Shown here in pieces: positions 41,646-50,926 of a DNA stretch of 64,000 bases. The notes under the pieces were generated by a model. The model was not told where the DNA came from and searched no databases. It saw only the letters and a program-made list of their open reading frames with translations. This stretch comes from Gracilimonas sp040904925 (GTDB lineage: Bacteria; Bacteroidota; Rhodothermia; Balneolales; Balneolaceae). Numbering within the stretch: position 1 is the stretch's first letter; every line of letters begins with the position of its first letter. Made by a program: the position numbers and the translations under genes. The DNA is taken from the NCBI GenBank assembly GCA_040904925.1, contig JBBDSP010000006.1, positions 62,001 to 126,000 of the forward strand. The letters are read 5' to 3'.

Positions 41646-42533
41646 ATGAGTACTGCTTATTTATTTCCCGGACAGGGATCACAATTTGTTGGAATGGGGA
41701 AGGAGCTTTATGACTCAAATCCAAGTGCTGCTGAATATTTTGACAAAGCCAATAAAATTCTTGGTATTGATCTGAAAGCGATCATGTTTGAAGGTCCTGA
41801 AGAAAAATTAAAGCAAACAGAATTTACGCAACCGGCTATTTTTCTTCATTCCGTAGCCCTTTATAAGACTTTGGATGCAACCCCTGATATGGTTGCAGGA
41901 CACAGTCTGGGAGAATTCTCAGCCTTAGTTGCTTGCGGAGCTGTTTCTTTTGAAGACGCTCTTAAGATCGTTCGCCGAAGAGGCGAACTGATGCAACAAG
42001 CGGGAACAGAGAATCCCGGAACAATGGCGGCCGTTATCGGTTTGGATGATGAAGCCGTTGAAAAAGTTTGTGCTCAGGCTTCCGAAGAATCTGGTAAAGT
42101 AGTAGTAGCTGCAAATTATAATTGTCCGGGTCAGCTGGTTATCTCAGGATATAAAGAAGCTGTTGAAAAAGCGGTAGAGTTGGCTAAGGAAAATGGGGCA
42201 CGAATGGCTATGTTACTCCCTGTAAGCGGAGCATTTCATTCCTCATTAATGCAGCCTGCTTATGATGGCTTGAAAGATCAGTTGCAACAGTTAGATATTA
42301 AAGAACCGAATTGCCCAATTTACAGTAATTATACAGCTGAACCGACAACTGACACTGAAGACATCAGATTAAATTTACTAAATCAGTTGTTGAATCCTGT
42401 ACGCTGGACTCAGACCTTGAATAATATGAGTACAAATGGAGCAGATTTATTTGTCGAGGTTGGACCGGGCAAAGTGCTACAAGGGTTGGTAAAACGGACA
42501 TTGAAGGGCGTAGAAATTTCAGGACACCAATAA
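41646..42533 (+). CDS. fabD: Malonyl-CoA-ACP transacylase
   Basis: This 295-residue enzyme loads malonyl groups onto ACP. It contains the FPGQGSQFVGMG opening, the nucleophile motif VAGHSLGEFSALVA with catalytic Ser near residue 87, and the later AFHSSLMQPA with the catalytic His. The start lies 1 bp after the fabH stop, so translation is probably coupled. Confidence 0.97.
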   Translation: MSTAYLFPGQGSQFVGMGKELYDSNPSAAEYFDKANKILGIDLKAIMFEGPEEKLKQTEFTQPAIFLHSVALYKTLDATPDMVAGHSLGEFSALVACGAVSFEDALKIVRRRGELMQQAGTENPGTMAAVIGLDDEAVEKVCAQASEESGKVVVAANYNCPGQLVISGYKEAVEKAVELAKENGARMAMLLPVSGAFHSSLMQPAYDGLKDQLQQLDIKEPNCPIYSNYTAEPTTDTEDIRLNLLNQLLNPVRWTQTLNNMSTNGADLFVEVGPGKVLQGLVKRTLKGVEISGHQ

Positions 42534-42543
42534 GTAGAGAACT

Positions 42544-43293
42544 ATGAGTTTATCATTAGAAGGAAAAACCTGTTTAGTAACTGGCGGCAGCCGTGGAATT
42601 GGAAAGGCTATTGCACTCAAGCTTGCCGAATTCGGTGCTGATGTTGCCATTACTTATGCTCGCTCATCTGAAGCAGCAGAGGAAGTAAAAGCTGAAATTG
42701 AAGGAAGAGGCCGAAAGAGTAAGGCTATACAGGCTGATGCTGTCAATTTAGAGCGAGCCGAAGAAGTTATTAATGAAATTGTTGAAGACTGGGGCAAGCT
42801 GGATGTTATTGTAAACAACGCAGGCATAACAAAAGATAATCTCATACTTCGCATGAGTGAAGAGCAGTGGGATGATGTGATCACTACAAACCTGAAAAGT
42901 GTTTTCAATTATTCCAAAGCCGCTGCAAAACCGATGATGAGAAACCGCGGAGGCTCTATTATTAATATAAGTTCAGTAGTAGGTATTTCCGGAAATGCAG
43001 GACAGAGTAATTACGCTGCCTCTAAGGCAGGCATCATAGGATTTACCAAATCATATGCTAAAGAGCTTGCATCCAGAAATATTCGCGCAAATGTTATTGC
43101 TCCGGGATATATTCTCACCGACATGACCGGAGAACTTGATGAGAAAGTTTTAGAAGGAATTAAGGCTGAAACTCCATTGGGTAGAGCAGGTGAAGCTGAT
43201 GAAGTGGCTGATGCTGTAGTGTTTCTGTCATCCGATATGAGTTCGTACATTACCGGAGAAGTGATCCGGGTAGATGGCGGCATGGCAATGTAA
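42544..43293 (+). CDS. fabG: 3-oxoacyl-ACP reductase
   Basis: This 249-residue short-chain dehydrogenase reduces beta-ketoacyl-ACP with NADPH. Key motifs are VTGGSRGIGKAIALKLA, NNAGIT, Ser in INISSVVG, and YAASKAG with the catalytic Tyr and Lys. It ends VIRVDGGMAM, typical of FabG. It lies 10 bp downstream of fabD. Confidence 0.97.
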   Translation: MSLSLEGKTCLVTGGSRGIGKAIALKLAEFGADVAITYARSSEAAEEVKAEIEGRGRKSKAIQADAVNLERAEEVINEIVEDWGKLDVIVNNAGITKDNLILRMSEEQWDDVITTNLKSVFNYSKAAAKPMMRNRGGSIINISSVVGISGNAGQSNYAASKAGIIGFTKSYAKELASRNIRANVIAPGYILTDMTGELDEKVLEGIKAETPLGRAGEADEVADAVVFLSSDMSSYITGEVIRVDGGMAM

Positions 43294-43389
43294 TTCAATA
43301 TATTGCAGAAGCTAGCCTGAATTTTTATGTTCAAATCACTTATTTTATCAAAATTATAATTACCAACTAATCACTGAAAAGGACACAAA

Positions 43390-43629
43390 ATGTCAAAAGA
43401 CGTAGAATCAAAAGTAAAAGCTATCATTGTAGACAAACTTGGTGTAGATGAATCAGAAGTAGCAGCTGATGCTAACTTCACCAACGACCTTGGTGCTGAT
43501 TCATTAGATACCGTTGAATTGATCATGGAATTCGAAAAAGAATTCGATCTTAGCATTCCTGATGAAGATGCAGAGAACATTGCGACTGTAGGAGATGCAG
43601 TTACTTATCTCTCAGGAAAATTATCCTAA
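43390..43629 (+). CDS. acpP: Acyl carrier protein
   Basis: This 79-residue acidic protein carries the growing acyl chain on a 4'-phosphopantetheine attached at the Ser of LGADSLDTVEL (about residue 38). The 96-bp gap after fabG is the longest in the fab group and could hold its own promoter, since ACP is needed in excess, although no clear promoter was found. It lies 24 bp upstream of fabF. Confidence 0.97.
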   Translation: MSKDVESKVKAIIVDKLGVDESEVAADANFTNDLGADSLDTVELIMEFEKEFDLSIPDEDAENIATVGDAVTYLSGKLS

Positions 43630-43653
43630 TTTAATACTTACAAAAAATCACCT

Positions 43654-44898
43654 ATGAGCACTCGGAGAGTTGTAGTAACGGGTATAGGGGCTTTTACCCC
43701 TATTGGGAAAAGTGCACCTGATTTCTGGAACGGATTAGTTTCAGGAAAAAGTGGTGTTCGTACCATCGAACATTTTGATACGACCGACTTCCCCACAAAA
43801 TTTGCTGCTCAGATTGAGGATTACGAACCTACTGATTACTTCGATCGCAAAGAAGCCAGAAGACTAGATAAAGTAGCACAATATGCTCTTATCGCTTCGG
43901 GTGAGGCTATCGAAGACAGTAAACTTGATCTGGATAAAATTGATAAAGATGAAGTTGCTGTACTAGTAGGAACCGGTATTGGTGGAATGGAAACATTCTA
44001 CGAGCAGTCCATCTCATTTCATGAGCATGGACCTCGTGGAGTATCCCCATTCTTTATTCCAATGCTTATTCCAGATATTGTATCCGGCCAGATCTCTATC
44101 AAGTACGGGTTTAGAGGACCTAATTTTTGCGCAGTTTCTGCTTGTGCAACAGGATCTCATAATATCGGGCTTGCTTATGATTCTATCCGATACGGACAAT
44201 CAGATTATGCTGTTGCCGGAGGTACTGAAGCGCCAATTACACGTATCGGTATTTCAGGATTTAATAGCATGAAAGCAATGTCAACTCGTAACGATTCGCC
44301 TGAAACAGCATCCCGTCCGTTCGATAAAGACCGAGATGGTTTTGTTCTTGGAGAAGGAGCAGGAATTTTTATTCTGGAATCTTTGGATTCAGCTCTAGAC
44401 CGTGGTGCTCGTATTTATGGTGAGATCAAAGGGTATGGATTTTCTGCTGATGCCTATCATATCACAGCTCCTGATCCAGAAGGTAATGGCGTAACCTTAG
44501 CTATGACAAGAGCTATGAAAGCCGCAGAGATCAAGCCTGAGGATGTTGATCATATCAATATGCACGGGACTTCGACTCCATTAGGTGATATTGCTGAGAC
44601 CAATACGATCAAAAAAGTTTTTGGAGAACATTCAAAAACGATCAACCTGAATTCAACCAAGAGTATGCATGGTCATACTTTAGGTGCAGCGGGTTCTATT
44701 GAGTCTATTGCAACCCTGTTATCAATTTATCATGGCATGGTACCGCCAACAGTTAATATCGAGAACCAGGATCCTGAATGTGATCTTAATTATACAGCTA
44801 ACGAAGCTGTAGTTCGAGATGTGAAGTATGCGCTTAATAACGCATTTGGTTTTGGTGGTCATAATTCTACCCTGGTATTTAAAAAATACAAGGATTAA
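43654..44898 (+). CDS. fabF: 3-oxoacyl-ACP synthase II
   Basis: This 414-residue elongating condensing enzyme contains the nucleophile Cys in AVSACATGSHNIG (about residue 165), the two His in NMHGTSTPLGD (about 305) and SMHGHTLGAAGSIES (about 341), and the final NAFGFGGHNSTLVF. It extends acyl chains with malonyl-ACP. It follows acpP by 24 bp, and rnc begins 5 bp later. Confidence 0.97.
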   Translation: MSTRRVVVTGIGAFTPIGKSAPDFWNGLVSGKSGVRTIEHFDTTDFPTKFAAQIEDYEPTDYFDRKEARRLDKVAQYALIASGEAIEDSKLDLDKIDKDEVAVLVGTGIGGMETFYEQSISFHEHGPRGVSPFFIPMLIPDIVSGQISIKYGFRGPNFCAVSACATGSHNIGLAYDSIRYGQSDYAVAGGTEAPITRIGISGFNSMKAMSTRNDSPETASRPFDKDRDGFVLGEGAGIFILESLDSALDRGARIYGEIKGYGFSADAYHITAPDPEGNGVTLAMTRAMKAAEIKPEDVDHINMHGTSTPLGDIAETNTIKKVFGEHSKTINLNSTKSMHGHTLGAAGSIESIATLLSIYHGMVPPTVNIENQDPECDLNYTANEAVVRDVKYALNNAFGFGGHNSTLVFKKYKD

Positions 44899-44903
44899 GG
44901 TAT

Positions 44904-45659
44904 ATGCCGCGATGGTTCAGATCACTTTTTAGCAAAAAAAAGCAGGAAGATCTCAGCCAGGAACTTAGAAGCAGAATTGAAAAAATTGAAAGGATCGTTG
45001 GTTTTGAAATCGACGATCCTTCTTTATTTCTAAAAGCTTTACGCCACCGTTCAACCCTCTCGCAAGAGAAATATGAAACTTATGATTCGTATGAAAGGCT
45101 CGAATTTCTGGGAGATGCCGTACTTGACCTTATAGCAGCTGAGATCCTGTTCAACAATTTCCCGGAGAAAGACGAAGGGTTTTTGACCAAGGTAAGGGCA
45201 AAATTAGTAAGAGGTGATACACTTACTGACTTTTCAACTAAATTGGGTTTTGAAGAACTCATGGAATTAGGTGAGAGAAATGGAGCAGGTAGGATATCAA
45301 AAAGTATTCTTGCTGATGCTTTTGAATCTGTTATAGCTGCTATTTATATAACCAAAGGATACAAACAAGCCTATCAGTTTGTAGACAAGGTTATTGAGAA
45401 ATATCTGGTTTTAGACGAACTTATTAATACCATAGATAATTATAAAAGTGCTCTTCTTGAGCTGGCTCAGGCTCACAAAATGTCTATTCCTTATTACGAG
45501 TTGGTCAGTGAAAGTGGACCCGGCCATAATCGTACCTTCACCGTTAAGGTTTTGGTGGATGAAAAAGAATTAGGGCAGGGCAAAGGAAAGAGTAAAAAGA
45601 AGGCGGAACAAAAGGCAGCTAAACAAGCCCTGAAGAGCTTGAAAAGAAAAGAAGACTAA
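44904..45659 (+). CDS. rnc: Ribonuclease III
   Basis: This 251-residue double-strand RNA endonuclease processes rRNA and mRNA. The RNase III signature ERLEFLGDAVLDLI lies near residues 64-77, the second acidic motif appears in DAFESVIAAIY, and a C-terminal dsRBD includes GKGKSKKKAEQKAAKQAL. A basic N-terminal extension of about 30 residues precedes the catalytic domain. It ends the operon after fabF. Confidence 0.96.
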   Translation: MPRWFRSLFSKKKQEDLSQELRSRIEKIERIVGFEIDDPSLFLKALRHRSTLSQEKYETYDSYERLEFLGDAVLDLIAAEILFNNFPEKDEGFLTKVRAKLVRGDTLTDFSTKLGFEELMELGERNGAGRISKSILADAFESVIAAIYITKGYKQAYQFVDKVIEKYLVLDELINTIDNYKSALLELAQAHKMSIPYYELVSESGPGHNRTFTVKVLVDEKELGQGKGKSKKKAEQKAAKQALKSLKRKED

Positions 45660-45770
45660 AAAGCTTTAGGTCCTTTAATTTCTTTTAAAGCTGGAGTCTT
45701 AAACTTGTTTTTTGCAGTATTTACCCCGATTCTTAGCCCCATCAAAAGGTAACATCATTAGAAAGAAAAC

Positions 45771-47153
45771 ATGTTTGTTCAACTCATAAAACCTGAATTT
45801 GAAGAGCTTATCGAAGCCAAGGATTGGGTTGCGCTCAAAGAGGTTTTGAATGATGTTCCTTCCGCTGATATTGCTGATCTTTTGCTTGAGCTGCCCGGAG
45901 AAATAGCTATTGTTGTATTCCGCTTACTCAAAAAGCCTATTGCTGCGGATGTATTTGCTGAGCTGCCAACTTCAAAAGGAGTAGAACTCTTAGAGCTTTT
46001 CAATAAGCAGCAGCTTAGCGATGTGATGGGTAATCTGGAACCCGATGAACAGGTTTCTATTCTTGAGGAACTTCCCGGACACCTAACGCAAAGGGTGATG
46101 AATTCCATCAACCGGGAAGACCAGAAGCAGCTTAAGAAGTTACTGGGCTATCCGGAAGAAAGTGTAGGCCGTTTGATGACACCACGTTATGTGAAGGTGA
46201 AGTCAGACTGGACCATTAAGCGCAGTATGAAACATATCAGGGAGTATGGCAAAACTGCAGAAACTATTAATGTGATCTATATTGTTGATGATAAAGAGCG
46301 CCTGATCGATGATCTGCGTATCACACATTTGATCCTTGCTGATCAGCAGGAGCAGATTGAAACGCTGATGGATCGTTCTTTTGAAGCTCTTTCTGTATTT
46401 GATGATCAGGAGGAAGCGGTTAAAATGCTGGCTAAATATGATCGTGTTGCACTTCCTGTAGTTGATTCTGATGGCGTTCTGGTTGGTATTGTTACAGCCG
46501 ATGATATTATTGATGTAGCTGAAGAAGAGACTACTGAGGATATGCAGAAAATGGCCGGTATGGATGCTTTGGATGATTATTATTCTCAGACTTCTATATT
46601 CGATATTGTTAAGAAAAGGTTATGGTGGCTTGTTATTCTTTTTGTTGGCCAGGTCTTAACTGCAATTGCAATGGGTGGATATGAGGAGATCCTTCAAAAA
46701 GTTGTTGCTCTTTCCTTTTTTGTACCTTTGATAATCTCAAGTGGTGGTAACTCCGGATCTCAGGCAGCTACTTTGATTATACGTGCATTGGCTACTGACG
46801 ACATAAAGCTTGAAGATTGGAAAAAAGTATTTACCAGAGAATTTACCTCAGGTCTAATGTTAGGCGGTCTGATTGGTTTGTTAGGGTTCTTCACATTGAT
46901 CGCATGGGATCTTATTGGGGGACAGGCGCTAAGCAGCACTGTTATTTTAACAGCAGCAGTTATTGGCTTAAGTTTGTTTGCAATCGTTTTGTTTGGGAAT
47001 TTTACAGGAGCCATGCTTCCATTTGTATTATCAAAATTCGACATTGACCCGGCGGTATCATCTGCACCTTTTGTAGCAACTATAGTAGATGTAAGCGGAA
47101 TCATTATTTATTTTAGTATAGCAATCTTACTTTTAAGCGGAACACTTCTTTAA
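45771..47153 (+). CDS. mgtE: Magnesium transporter MgtE
   Basis: This 460-residue protein has the MgtE plan: an N-terminal alpha-helical domain with repeated ELP/LEELPG-type helices (about 25-130), a CBS pair (about 140-265), a linker helix, and five membrane helices (about 285-460) with the pore region SSGGNSGSQAATLIIRALA. It carries Mg2+ through the inner membrane and is gated by cytoplasmic Mg2+. The 111-bp leader lacks an M-box riboswitch. It stands alone before thyA. Confidence 0.96.
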   Translation: MFVQLIKPEFEELIEAKDWVALKEVLNDVPSADIADLLLELPGEIAIVVFRLLKKPIAADVFAELPTSKGVELLELFNKQQLSDVMGNLEPDEQVSILEELPGHLTQRVMNSINREDQKQLKKLLGYPEESVGRLMTPRYVKVKSDWTIKRSMKHIREYGKTAETINVIYIVDDKERLIDDLRITHLILADQQEQIETLMDRSFEALSVFDDQEEAVKMLAKYDRVALPVVDSDGVLVGIVTADDIIDVAEEETTEDMQKMAGMDALDDYYSQTSIFDIVKKRLWWLVILFVGQVLTAIAMGGYEEILQKVVALSFFVPLIISSGGNSGSQAATLIIRALATDDIKLEDWKKVFTREFTSGLMLGGLIGLLGFFTLIAWDLIGGQALSSTVILTAAVIGLSLFAIVLFGNFTGAMLPFVLSKFDIDPAVSSAPFVATIVDVSGIIIYFSIAILLLSGTLL

Positions 47154-47170
47154 AGCTCAAATACGTTCTT

Positions 47171-48019
47171 ATGAAACAATATCACGACCTCGTAAAAAGT
47201 GTACTCGAAAATGGTGTCAGAAAAGAAAACCGGACAGGTACGGACACCATTTCAAATTTTTCGGAATTCTATAAAGTGGATCTCTCAAAAGGCTTTCCAC
47301 TATTAACTACCAAAAAGGTCTTTTTTAGATCTGTAATTTTAGAGATGCTCTGGTATCTCAGGGGAGAAGACCATATTCGCTGGTTACGAGATGAAAATGA
47401 TTGTCATATCTGGGATGCCTGGGCTGATGATGACGGTCATGTTGGACCCATTTATCCGGTACTTTGGCGGCGATTCCCTTATTTCGAAAAGGAAGCTGTA
47501 CGTTTTGAAGGAAATGGCTCGGCCATCTCAAAAGATGTTTGGGTACACAAAGAATTTGACCAGGTACAGCGTGCCATTGATATGTTGAAGACCAATCCTA
47601 ACAGTCGCAGAATTGTGGTCAGTGCATGGCATCCGGGTTTACTTGACCAGATGGGACTTCCTCCATGCCATATTATGTATATCTTTAATGTGGCCGATGG
47701 AAAATTAAACTGTCATCTTACGCAGCGTTCAGGAGATATTGCTCTGGGAATTCCATTCAATCTTGCCTGCTATTCCGCTCTTACCATGGCTATAGCACAG
47801 GAGGTTGGTTTGAAACCCGGTACGTTTGCTCACACTATAGTAGATGCTCACATTTATGTAAATCACGTTGACGGATTGAAAGAGCAGCTTCAAAGAAAAC
47901 CAAAACCACTTCCAACACTGAAAATCAACAACAAGCCTGTTGATGAACTCACTTTTGAGGACTTTACCCTGGAAAATTATGACCCAGACCCGGTTATTAA
48001 ATTCGAGGTTGCGGTATGA
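47171..48019 (+). CDS. thyA: Thymidylate synthase
   Basis: This 282-residue enzyme makes dTMP from dUMP using methylene-tetrahydrofolate. The ENGVRKENRTGTDT opening, the active Cys in GLPPCHIMYIF and RSGDIALGIPFNLACY are typical. The stop overlaps the folA start as ATGA, so the two products of this folate pathway are made together. Confidence 0.97.
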   Translation: MKQYHDLVKSVLENGVRKENRTGTDTISNFSEFYKVDLSKGFPLLTTKKVFFRSVILEMLWYLRGEDHIRWLRDENDCHIWDAWADDDGHVGPIYPVLWRRFPYFEKEAVRFEGNGSAISKDVWVHKEFDQVQRAIDMLKTNPNSRRIVVSAWHPGLLDQMGLPPCHIMYIFNVADGKLNCHLTQRSGDIALGIPFNLACYSALTMAIAQEVGLKPGTFAHTIVDAHIYVNHVDGLKEQLQRKPKPLPTLKINNKPVDELTFEDFTLENYDPDPVIKFEVAV

Positions 48020-48486
48020 TCATTACGCTTATAGCGGCACATGATTCAAATTTAGTGATTGGTAAAGACGGCGGATTACCCTGGAGATATCCGGAAGATC
48101 TTAAACATTTCAAACGCACCACACTGGGTAAAACCATTATAATGGGTAGGGGCGTTTTTGAAGAATTGAATGAAATTCCGCTACCCGGACGTAAGAACAT
48201 AGTGTTGTCTACAACACAAAATTATGACAATGTTGACACTTATTCTTCTCTTGAAGATGCGCTATCTGAAGTTGATGAAGAGGAAGTTTTTATAATTGGC
48301 GGGGGAGTACTATACCGTGAAACTATTGATATTGCTGATAAGCTCATCATTACTGAAATTCATAATGAGTATGAAGGAGATACTTTTTTCCCGGAATATC
48401 GGGATGGGATAGGTGAAGCATGGAAAGAGGACTCAAGAGAAGACCATGATGAGCTTTCATTTGTGGTTTATAAGCGTATCAAATGA
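48016..48486 (+). CDS. folA: Dihydrofolate reductase
   Basis: This 156-residue enzyme regenerates tetrahydrofolate after the thymidylate synthase reaction. Motifs seen are DGGLPWRYPEDLKHFKR (catalytic Asp-like acidic region at residues 20-27), GKTIIMGRGVFEEL and FIIGGGVLYRE. It overlaps thyA by 4 bp (ATGA). Confidence 0.96.
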   Translation: MIITLIAAHDSNLVIGKDGGLPWRYPEDLKHFKRTTLGKTIIMGRGVFEELNEIPLPGRKNIVLSTTQNYDNVDTYSSLEDALSEVDEEEVFIIGGGVLYRETIDIADKLIITEIHNEYEGDTFFPEYRDGIGEAWKEDSREDHDELSFVVYKRIK

Positions 48487-48599
48487 TCTAATTTTACAAC
48501 TATTAATTAGTAAACATTAACCTGTAAAACACTGGGGCATTTAATAATTTAGGAAAGGTTTAAAGATTGACATAAATCAAATCATCTTTCAGAATTATA

Positions 48600-49064
48600 A
48601 TGGAACAGGCGTTGGAACAGACTATTGTATTAGAAGATAGTAGGGAATTTAAAGCCCTTATTGTAGATGATATGCCCATTAACAGGAGTCTTGCAAGAAT
48701 TTTTCTTGAAAAGAATAATTTTGAGATCATGGAAGCAGAAAATGGTCAGGAAGCGCTTGATCATTATAACCGGGAAAAACCGGATGTTGTTTTAATGGAC
48801 ATCTGCATGCCTATCATGGATGGTATTGAAGCCATGAAAAGGATACGAAAGCTGAACAAAGAAGAGGGTGTAATTCCTATAATTGCATTTACTTCAGGAG
48901 AACATGATGAGTCTCAGTCTGAACTGATCAAAAAAGGTTTTTCTGAGTACCTTCTTAAGCCCTTTAAAGAGAAAGATCTTTTTGATAAGCTGTCAAAATT
49001 TATTGCTTTCCATGATAGTCCTTCAAATAATAATCCGGCAAAGGGGTTTGCTCTTATAGATTGA
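48600..49064 (+). CDS. Stand-alone response regulator (receiver domain only)
   Basis: This 154-residue CheY-like protein has one receiver domain: acidic pair Asp23-Asp24, phosphoacceptor Asp67 (VVLMDICMPIMDG), Thr98 (AFTSGE) and Lys120 (LLKPF). No output domain follows; the last 20 residues are low-complexity. The sequence resembles receivers of hybrid histidine kinases. No kinase is nearby. Its 3' end overlaps the HD hydrolase gene tail to tail by 11 bp. Confidence 0.92.
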   Translation: MEQALEQTIVLEDSREFKALIVDDMPINRSLARIFLEKNNFEIMEAENGQEALDHYNREKPDVVLMDICMPIMDGIEAMKRIRKLNKEEGVIPIIAFTSGEHDESQSELIKKGFSEYLLKPFKEKDLFDKLSKFIAFHDSPSNNNPAKGFALID

Positions 49065-50304
49065 TATCCTTCAGGTGCACAAAATAGTGCTTAACAACCG
49101 GCTCAGTTAATGCTATTATATTTTTTGTTTCTGCTGCTTTAGAGAACTCGATCGCTTTTTCATCTTCGAGAATCCATATACTTTCATTTTTATATTTATA
49201 GGCTTCAGAATAACTTTGTTCAAAACCAAGGTAATAATCTAAAACGGACTCATCGTTTGGTAAGCGAAGCTTTTTCAGTGATTTCTGTGTCTTGTCTCGG
49301 ATCTCAGCTTTTTGAGCTCGGTTTAATTTCTTTTCGACGAATGTAGTCCTGAAAAGGTCTCTGCTAAGGAACCTTCTGCTAAGGTCAGCCAGAATCTTGT
49401 CTTCACATTTTGCCCAAAGTTTTATGGAAAGGTATACATCATGATCGTCCATTTCTGAATACCTGCTTATCATCTCTTTTGAAACCATCTTCTTGGCTGA
49501 AGGTTGATCCACTAAAAAGTATTTAAGGGCAGGGGAGGCAAATTCAATTTCTTTACCTTCATCAAGAAGCGTCCTTACTCTTTTGAAGATCCCGCGAAGT
49601 AAGAAGTCTGCACTCAAAACAGTTTTATGCTGGTAGACCTGCATATACATCAATCGCCGGGCAATGATGTAGTTTTCTACAGCATAGATCCCTTTCTTTT
49701 CAATGACGATGTTTCCTTTGAACACTCGCATTGTTTTTAGTATCCGGTTGATGCCTACTGTTCCTTCTGAAACACCCGTAAAGAAACTGTCCCGCCGTAA
49801 ATAATCCAAGCGATCCAGATCCAGTTGGGATGAGATCAGCTGATGTAGAAATTTCTTTTTGTACTGATTGGTAAAGATAGAGATAGCCGTATCAAGGGCT
49901 CCGTCAAATTCCTTGTTCAGCTCTTTCATTATAGCCAAACTCATCATCTCATGATTAAAATCTTTGATGAGAGAATGTTCTAGAGTATGAGAAAGCGGGC
50001 CATGGCCAACATCATGCAATAGTATAGCCATTAAGGTGCCGTCATATTCAGGTTGACTTATAGTTGTATCTTTCTCACGCAAATTATTCAATACTCTTTG
50101 TCCAAGCTCCAAGGCTCCAAGAGCGTGTGAAAAACGCGAATGCTCTGCAGCAGGAAATACCAGATAACCCAACCCAAGCTGACGAATCCTTCGCAATCTT
50201 TGTACATAGGGATGGTCGATAAGTTTCAGGATCGGCCCTTTTGGAACGGTAATAAATCCGTGGATGGGATCATTGAAGATCTTATATCGAGTGCTTTTAT
50301 CCAT
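49054..50304 (-). CDS. HD-domain phosphohydrolase (dGTPase/SAMHD1-like)
   Basis: This 416-residue protein carries the HD metal site: HSRFSHALGALELG (His), LLHDVGHGPLSHTLEHS (HD), and DLDRLDYLRRDSFF with the third Asp. This pattern matches the dNTP triphosphohydrolase/SAMHD1 family and the YwfO-type subgroup, which may act on dNTPs or related nucleotides. The substrate is inferred. It is alone on its strand and overlaps the receiver gene at the 3' end. Confidence 0.9.
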   Translation of the reverse strand: MDKSTRYKIFNDPIHGFITVPKGPILKLIDHPYVQRLRRIRQLGLGYLVFPAAEHSRFSHALGALELGQRVLNNLREKDTTISQPEYDGTLMAILLHDVGHGPLSHTLEHSLIKDFNHEMMSLAIMKELNKEFDGALDTAISIFTNQYKKKFLHQLISSQLDLDRLDYLRRDSFFTGVSEGTVGINRILKTMRVFKGNIVIEKKGIYAVENYIIARRLMYMQVYQHKTVLSADFLLRGIFKRVRTLLDEGKEIEFASPALKYFLVDQPSAKKMVSKEMISRYSEMDDHDVYLSIKLWAKCEDKILADLSRRFLSRDLFRTTFVEKKLNRAQKAEIRDKTQKSLKKLRLPNDESVLDYYLGFEQSYSEAYKYKNESIWILEDEKAIEFSKAAETKNIIALTEPVVKHYFVHLKDINL

Positions 50305-50370
50305 TACTTAAATAAAATGTCGTGAATTTTAATGGGGTTGGAAGATATCTAAAATTATACGCTAAAATGG

Positions 50371-50805
50371 TTATAGCTGAATCATCATTTCATCAAGGTT
50401 TTCAATATCAGGTAATCGGGTAGGGCGTTGCTTTTTTATATCAAACCAAACGCCGGTTGATTCTGCAACACCGAGTAGCTTTTTTGAATCACTATCGTAA
50501 ATACCCTGAAGGGCTGTAATGCTGGAGTTACCAACTTCCCCAACTCCTGTTCCAATTAGTACGGTGGAGGGAAATGTGATCTGTTTCAGGTACTCGATAG
50601 TACATTTTACCAGTACAAATGTTTTGCCGCCTGTGAATTCGGTTTCCATTTGGCCTACTTGACCTAAAAAGCTTATACGGGCTTCTTCGAGATAGGTATT
50701 GAAAAGTGCATTATTTACATGATTGAGAGGATCAAGATCTCTGAAACGGACGGGAATGTTTGTCCAGTGATAGAAAAAATCAGGGTCATATTTTGGTCTA
50801 AACAT
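50371..50805 (-). CDS. Acyl-CoA thioesterase (4HBT hotdog family)
   Basis: This hotdog-fold protein has about 144 residues from the ATG at 50805. The motif WTNIPVRFRDLDPLNHVNNALFNTYLEEAR, here with the catalytic Asp in LDPLNHVNN, is typical of YbgC/FadM-like thioesterases. The ORF could begin 42 bp earlier, but that adds unrelated residues before MFRPKY. It hydrolyses acyl-CoA, with the chain preference unknown. Confidence 0.9.
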   Translation of the reverse strand: MFRPKYDPDFFYHWTNIPVRFRDLDPLNHVNNALFNTYLEEARISFLGQVGQMETEFTGGKTFVLVKCTIEYLKQITFPSTVLIGTGVGEVGNSSITALQGIYDSDSKKLLGVAESTGVWFDIKKQRPTRLPDIENLDEMMIQL

Positions 50806-50926
50806 AGGTATGAGATTTTTAGCTGAAGATGCGGGGGAAATTGGCAAATGACAAATCTAAAAACTTACTCTGGGAGCTATATTTGTTATATTCCTGCCGA
50901 TCAAATTCAAACCAAGTAAAATTACG

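Noticed and set aside
45660..45770. Possible M-box magnesium riboswitch before mgtE
   Set aside because: The leader is only 111 bp and lacks the conserved M-box core; a short AGCTTTA/TAAAGCT dyad is the only structure.
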